A stretch of DNA of 28,716 nt from a virus. The number at the start of each line of letters is the position of its first letter. Position 1 is the first letter of the stretch. Position numbers and translations under genes: made by a program. Location of the stretch: positions 1-28,716 of the IMG/VR virus record IMGVR_UViG_3300030103_005395, one strand, 5' to 3'. Positions 27,196 to 28,716 of this stretch are shown here, piece after piece. A model generated the notes under the pieces. It was not told the DNA's origin. It made no database searches and was given only the letters and a program-made list of their open reading frames with translations.

Positions 27196-28203
27196 ATGGC
27201 TGAAGAAACAAAAAATAATGAAGTTGAATTAGACACTGATGGAGTAAAAGAAGAAACTATTTCTGTTGAAACTCCAGAAACTAGTGGTAGTGAAAGCTTC
27301 GAAAAAAAAGAAGATGTTGATCTTGGTTATGTAGATGTAAGCCAAGGAGGAAAAACTGCTAAAGAACTTTTACAGGAAGCAAAACAAAATGAAAAACAAG
27401 AAGAACCTGTAGAAACAAAACCTAAATTTGAACAAAAAGAAGAAAAAGATGACGAAGGTCTTGTTGATTATTCTGACAAAGTTCAAAAAAGAATTAAAAA
27501 ATTAACTTTTCAAATACGAGAGGCGGAAAGAAGAGAAAAAGCTGCTGTTGAATATGCGAAAGGTCTTAAGAATAAATATGAGACTGCTCAAGAAAAATTT
27601 GAGGAAGTCGATACTAATTATCTTAAGGAATATGATGCAAGGATTGATGCAGAAAGAGATAAAGCTAAATCTGCATTGAAAGCTGCATTTGATTCTCAAG
27701 ATCCTGAACAAATTACTGAAGCTCAGGATAAGCTAACAAAATTAGCTGTTGAGAAAGAAAAAGTTTCTATATCTCTTGGTGAAAAAGAGACTAGGAAAAA
27801 AGAAGCTGAGTCAAAACCACAAGAAACTACTCCAGAACCTCAAATTAGTCATAAAGCTCAAGAATGGGCATCAGAAAATGAATGGTTTGGTAGTGATAGA
27901 GTAATGACTTCTGCTGCTATGGGAATACATGACGAGATAATTCAGCAGGGAATTGACGCAGAAACTGACGAGTATTATAATCAAATCAACAAACGTATGA
28001 AGGAATATTTCCCTCAGAAATTTGCCGACACGACTGAAGAAAAAACTGTGGTTACAAAAGAACCCGTCCAAAACGTTGCCTCAGTAAGTCGTAGATCTGG
28101 AGGACGCAAGTCTGTGAAGCTCACCAAGTCACAGGTAGTTATCGCTAAGAAATTAGGGGTGCCACTAGAGGAATACGCTAAATACGTGAAGGAAGGAGTA
28201 TAA
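27196..28203 (+). CDS. Probable capsid scaffolding protein (335 aa)
   Basis: AAGGAGG six bases before ATG 27196 is decisive. The protein has an acidic disordered N-terminus (EETKNNEVELDTDGVKEE), a long charged coiled coil (KRIKKLTFQIREAERREKAA, EYDARIDAERDKAKSALKAA), a helical part WASENEWFGSDRVMTSAAMG and a basic C-terminal end SRRSGGRKSVKLTKSQVVIA plus KKLGVPLEEYAKYVKEG. The acidic start, central coiled coil and basic tail are the layout of scaffolds that copolymerise with capsid protein. No motif proves it. It sits after GroES and before the expected capsid gene. Confidence 0.68.
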   Translation: MAEETKNNEVELDTDGVKEETISVETPETSGSESFEKKEDVDLGYVDVSQGGKTAKELLQEAKQNEKQEEPVETKPKFEQKEEKDDEGLVDYSDKVQKRIKKLTFQIREAERREKAAVEYAKGLKNKYETAQEKFEEVDTNYLKEYDARIDAERDKAKSALKAAFDSQDPEQITEAQDKLTKLAVEKEKVSISLGEKETRKKEAESKPQETTPEPQISHKAQEWASENEWFGSDRVMTSAAMGIHDEIIQQGIDAETDEYYNQINKRMKEYFPQKFADTTEEKTVVTKEPVQNVASVSRRSGGRKSVKLTKSQVVIAKKLGVPLEEYAKYVKEGV

Positions 28204-28204
28204 C

Positions 28205-28672
28205 ATGGAAAAAGTAAAAACTTCACGCGAGTCTGAAACTAGAATTAAAAAAGCTAGGAAGAAAGATTGGACTCCACCATCCAGTTTGGATGCGCCAGCT
28301 GCACCGCAAGGATTTGCACACAGATGGATAAGAACTTCAACTGCTGGTTTTGAAGATCCAGGAAATGTATCTAAGAAACTAAGAGAAGGTTGGGAATTTG
28401 TAAAAGCCGAAACAGTGTTAAGCGAAATCGGTGAACACGATTACCCAGTTATCCATGAAGGAAAACATGCTGGTCTCATCGGAATTGGTGGCCTTGTGTT
28501 GGCAAGGATACCGGAAGAGATTTTGAAACAACGTGCTGAGTATTTTAGAAAAATAACTCAAGATAGAACAGACGCGATTGATCGAGATCTTATGAAGGAG
28601 CAACACCCTGACATGCCAATCAATATTGATAGGCAGTCAAGAGTTACCTTTGGTGGTAGTCGTAAAAAATAA
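28205..28672 (+). CDS. Conserved head-region protein (155 aa)
   Basis: GGAG six bases before the ATG supports the start, one base after the scaffold gene. The protein begins MEKVKTSRESETRIKKARKK and then DWTPPSSLDAPAAPQGFAHR, WIRTSTAGFEDPGNVSKKLR, IGIGGLVLARIPEEI and ends PINIDRQSRVTFGGSRKK. The segments are strongly phage-like and I remember similar proteins next to the major capsid gene in marine phages, but no function is established. It could be a capsid decoration, chaperone or accessory protein. The remaining 44 bases of the window contain TTGCAT and no gene; the major capsid gene is expected beyond. Confidence 0.66.
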   Translation: MEKVKTSRESETRIKKARKKDWTPPSSLDAPAAPQGFAHRWIRTSTAGFEDPGNVSKKLREGWEFVKAETVLSEIGEHDYPVIHEGKHAGLIGIGGLVLARIPEEILKQRAEYFRKITQDRTDAIDRDLMKEQHPDMPINIDRQSRVTFGGSRKK

Positions 28673-28716
28673 TTTTTTTGCATTACCTACCCGAGATAGC
28701 TTGGATTATTAACATT

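Noticed and set aside
28678-28716. Possible promoter starting TTGCAT at the right edge
   Set aside because: TTGCAT is followed by no -10 box at 16-18 bases, and the window ends before a downstream gene could be checked.
1-28716. CRISPR array, rRNA or tRNA genes
   Set aside because: No regularly spaced repeats of the right size, no cloverleaf and no rRNA-like segments were seen on either strand.

Overview
The window is a 28.7 kb piece of a tailed-phage genome or prophage. It is AT-rich, densely packed, and its genes mostly overlap or abut and carry AGGAG-type ribosome binding sites. The gene set is a replication block, then small accessory genes, terminase, portal and capsid-assembly genes. 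The base composition and the glycine/methionine/lysine-rich 'MGGGMMKKPMGY'-type proteins resemble marine phages of SAR11-like alphaproteobacteria. That host assignment is inference. No integrase, RNA polymerase, tail gene, tRNA or CRISPR array is visible. The major capsid gene probably starts just beyond the right edge.

Layout: (1) 1-5439, replication: an archaeo-eukaryotic primase (5' end cut by the window), a UvrD-like SF1 helicase, a DUF3310 protein, two tiny membrane/lipoprotein genes, and a family A DNA polymerase with leucine at the position equivalent to E. coli Phe762. (2) 5442-9216: two different NodU/TobZ-type carbamoyltransferases in convergent orientation, followed by the only minus-strand block (6899-9216). 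(3) 9254-12062: small plus-strand genes including a ParB-like protein, interrupted by a strong intrinsic terminator at 11021 and a new promoter. (4) 12063-12422: a mostly non-coding stretch with a hairpin and iteron-like 11-bp repeats. (5) 12423-14484: a very basic protein, a probable terminase small subunit, a conserved small protein and a VRR-NUC nuclease. (6) 14485-16979: a compositionally different island of four short transcription cassettes, each with its own promoter, most bounded by hairpins, with tiny genes of unknown function. (7) 17123-28672: head morphogenesis. This holds terminase large subunit, a basic EF-hand-like protein, a large protein with a domain resembling phage polyvalent proteins, portal, a LAGLIDADG endonuclease, a membrane protein split by a frameshift, two basic cysteine-containing proteins, a protein of unknown function paired with a methyltransferase-like protein, a GroES-like co-chaperonin, a probable scaffold and a conserved head-region protein.

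The most unusual points are the cassette island between the two terminase genes with two related promoter families, the pair of carbamoyltransferases, the repeated small basic proteins in the head module, and the frameshifted membrane protein next to a homing endonuclease. Functions are assigned from motifs read by eye. No database search was run.
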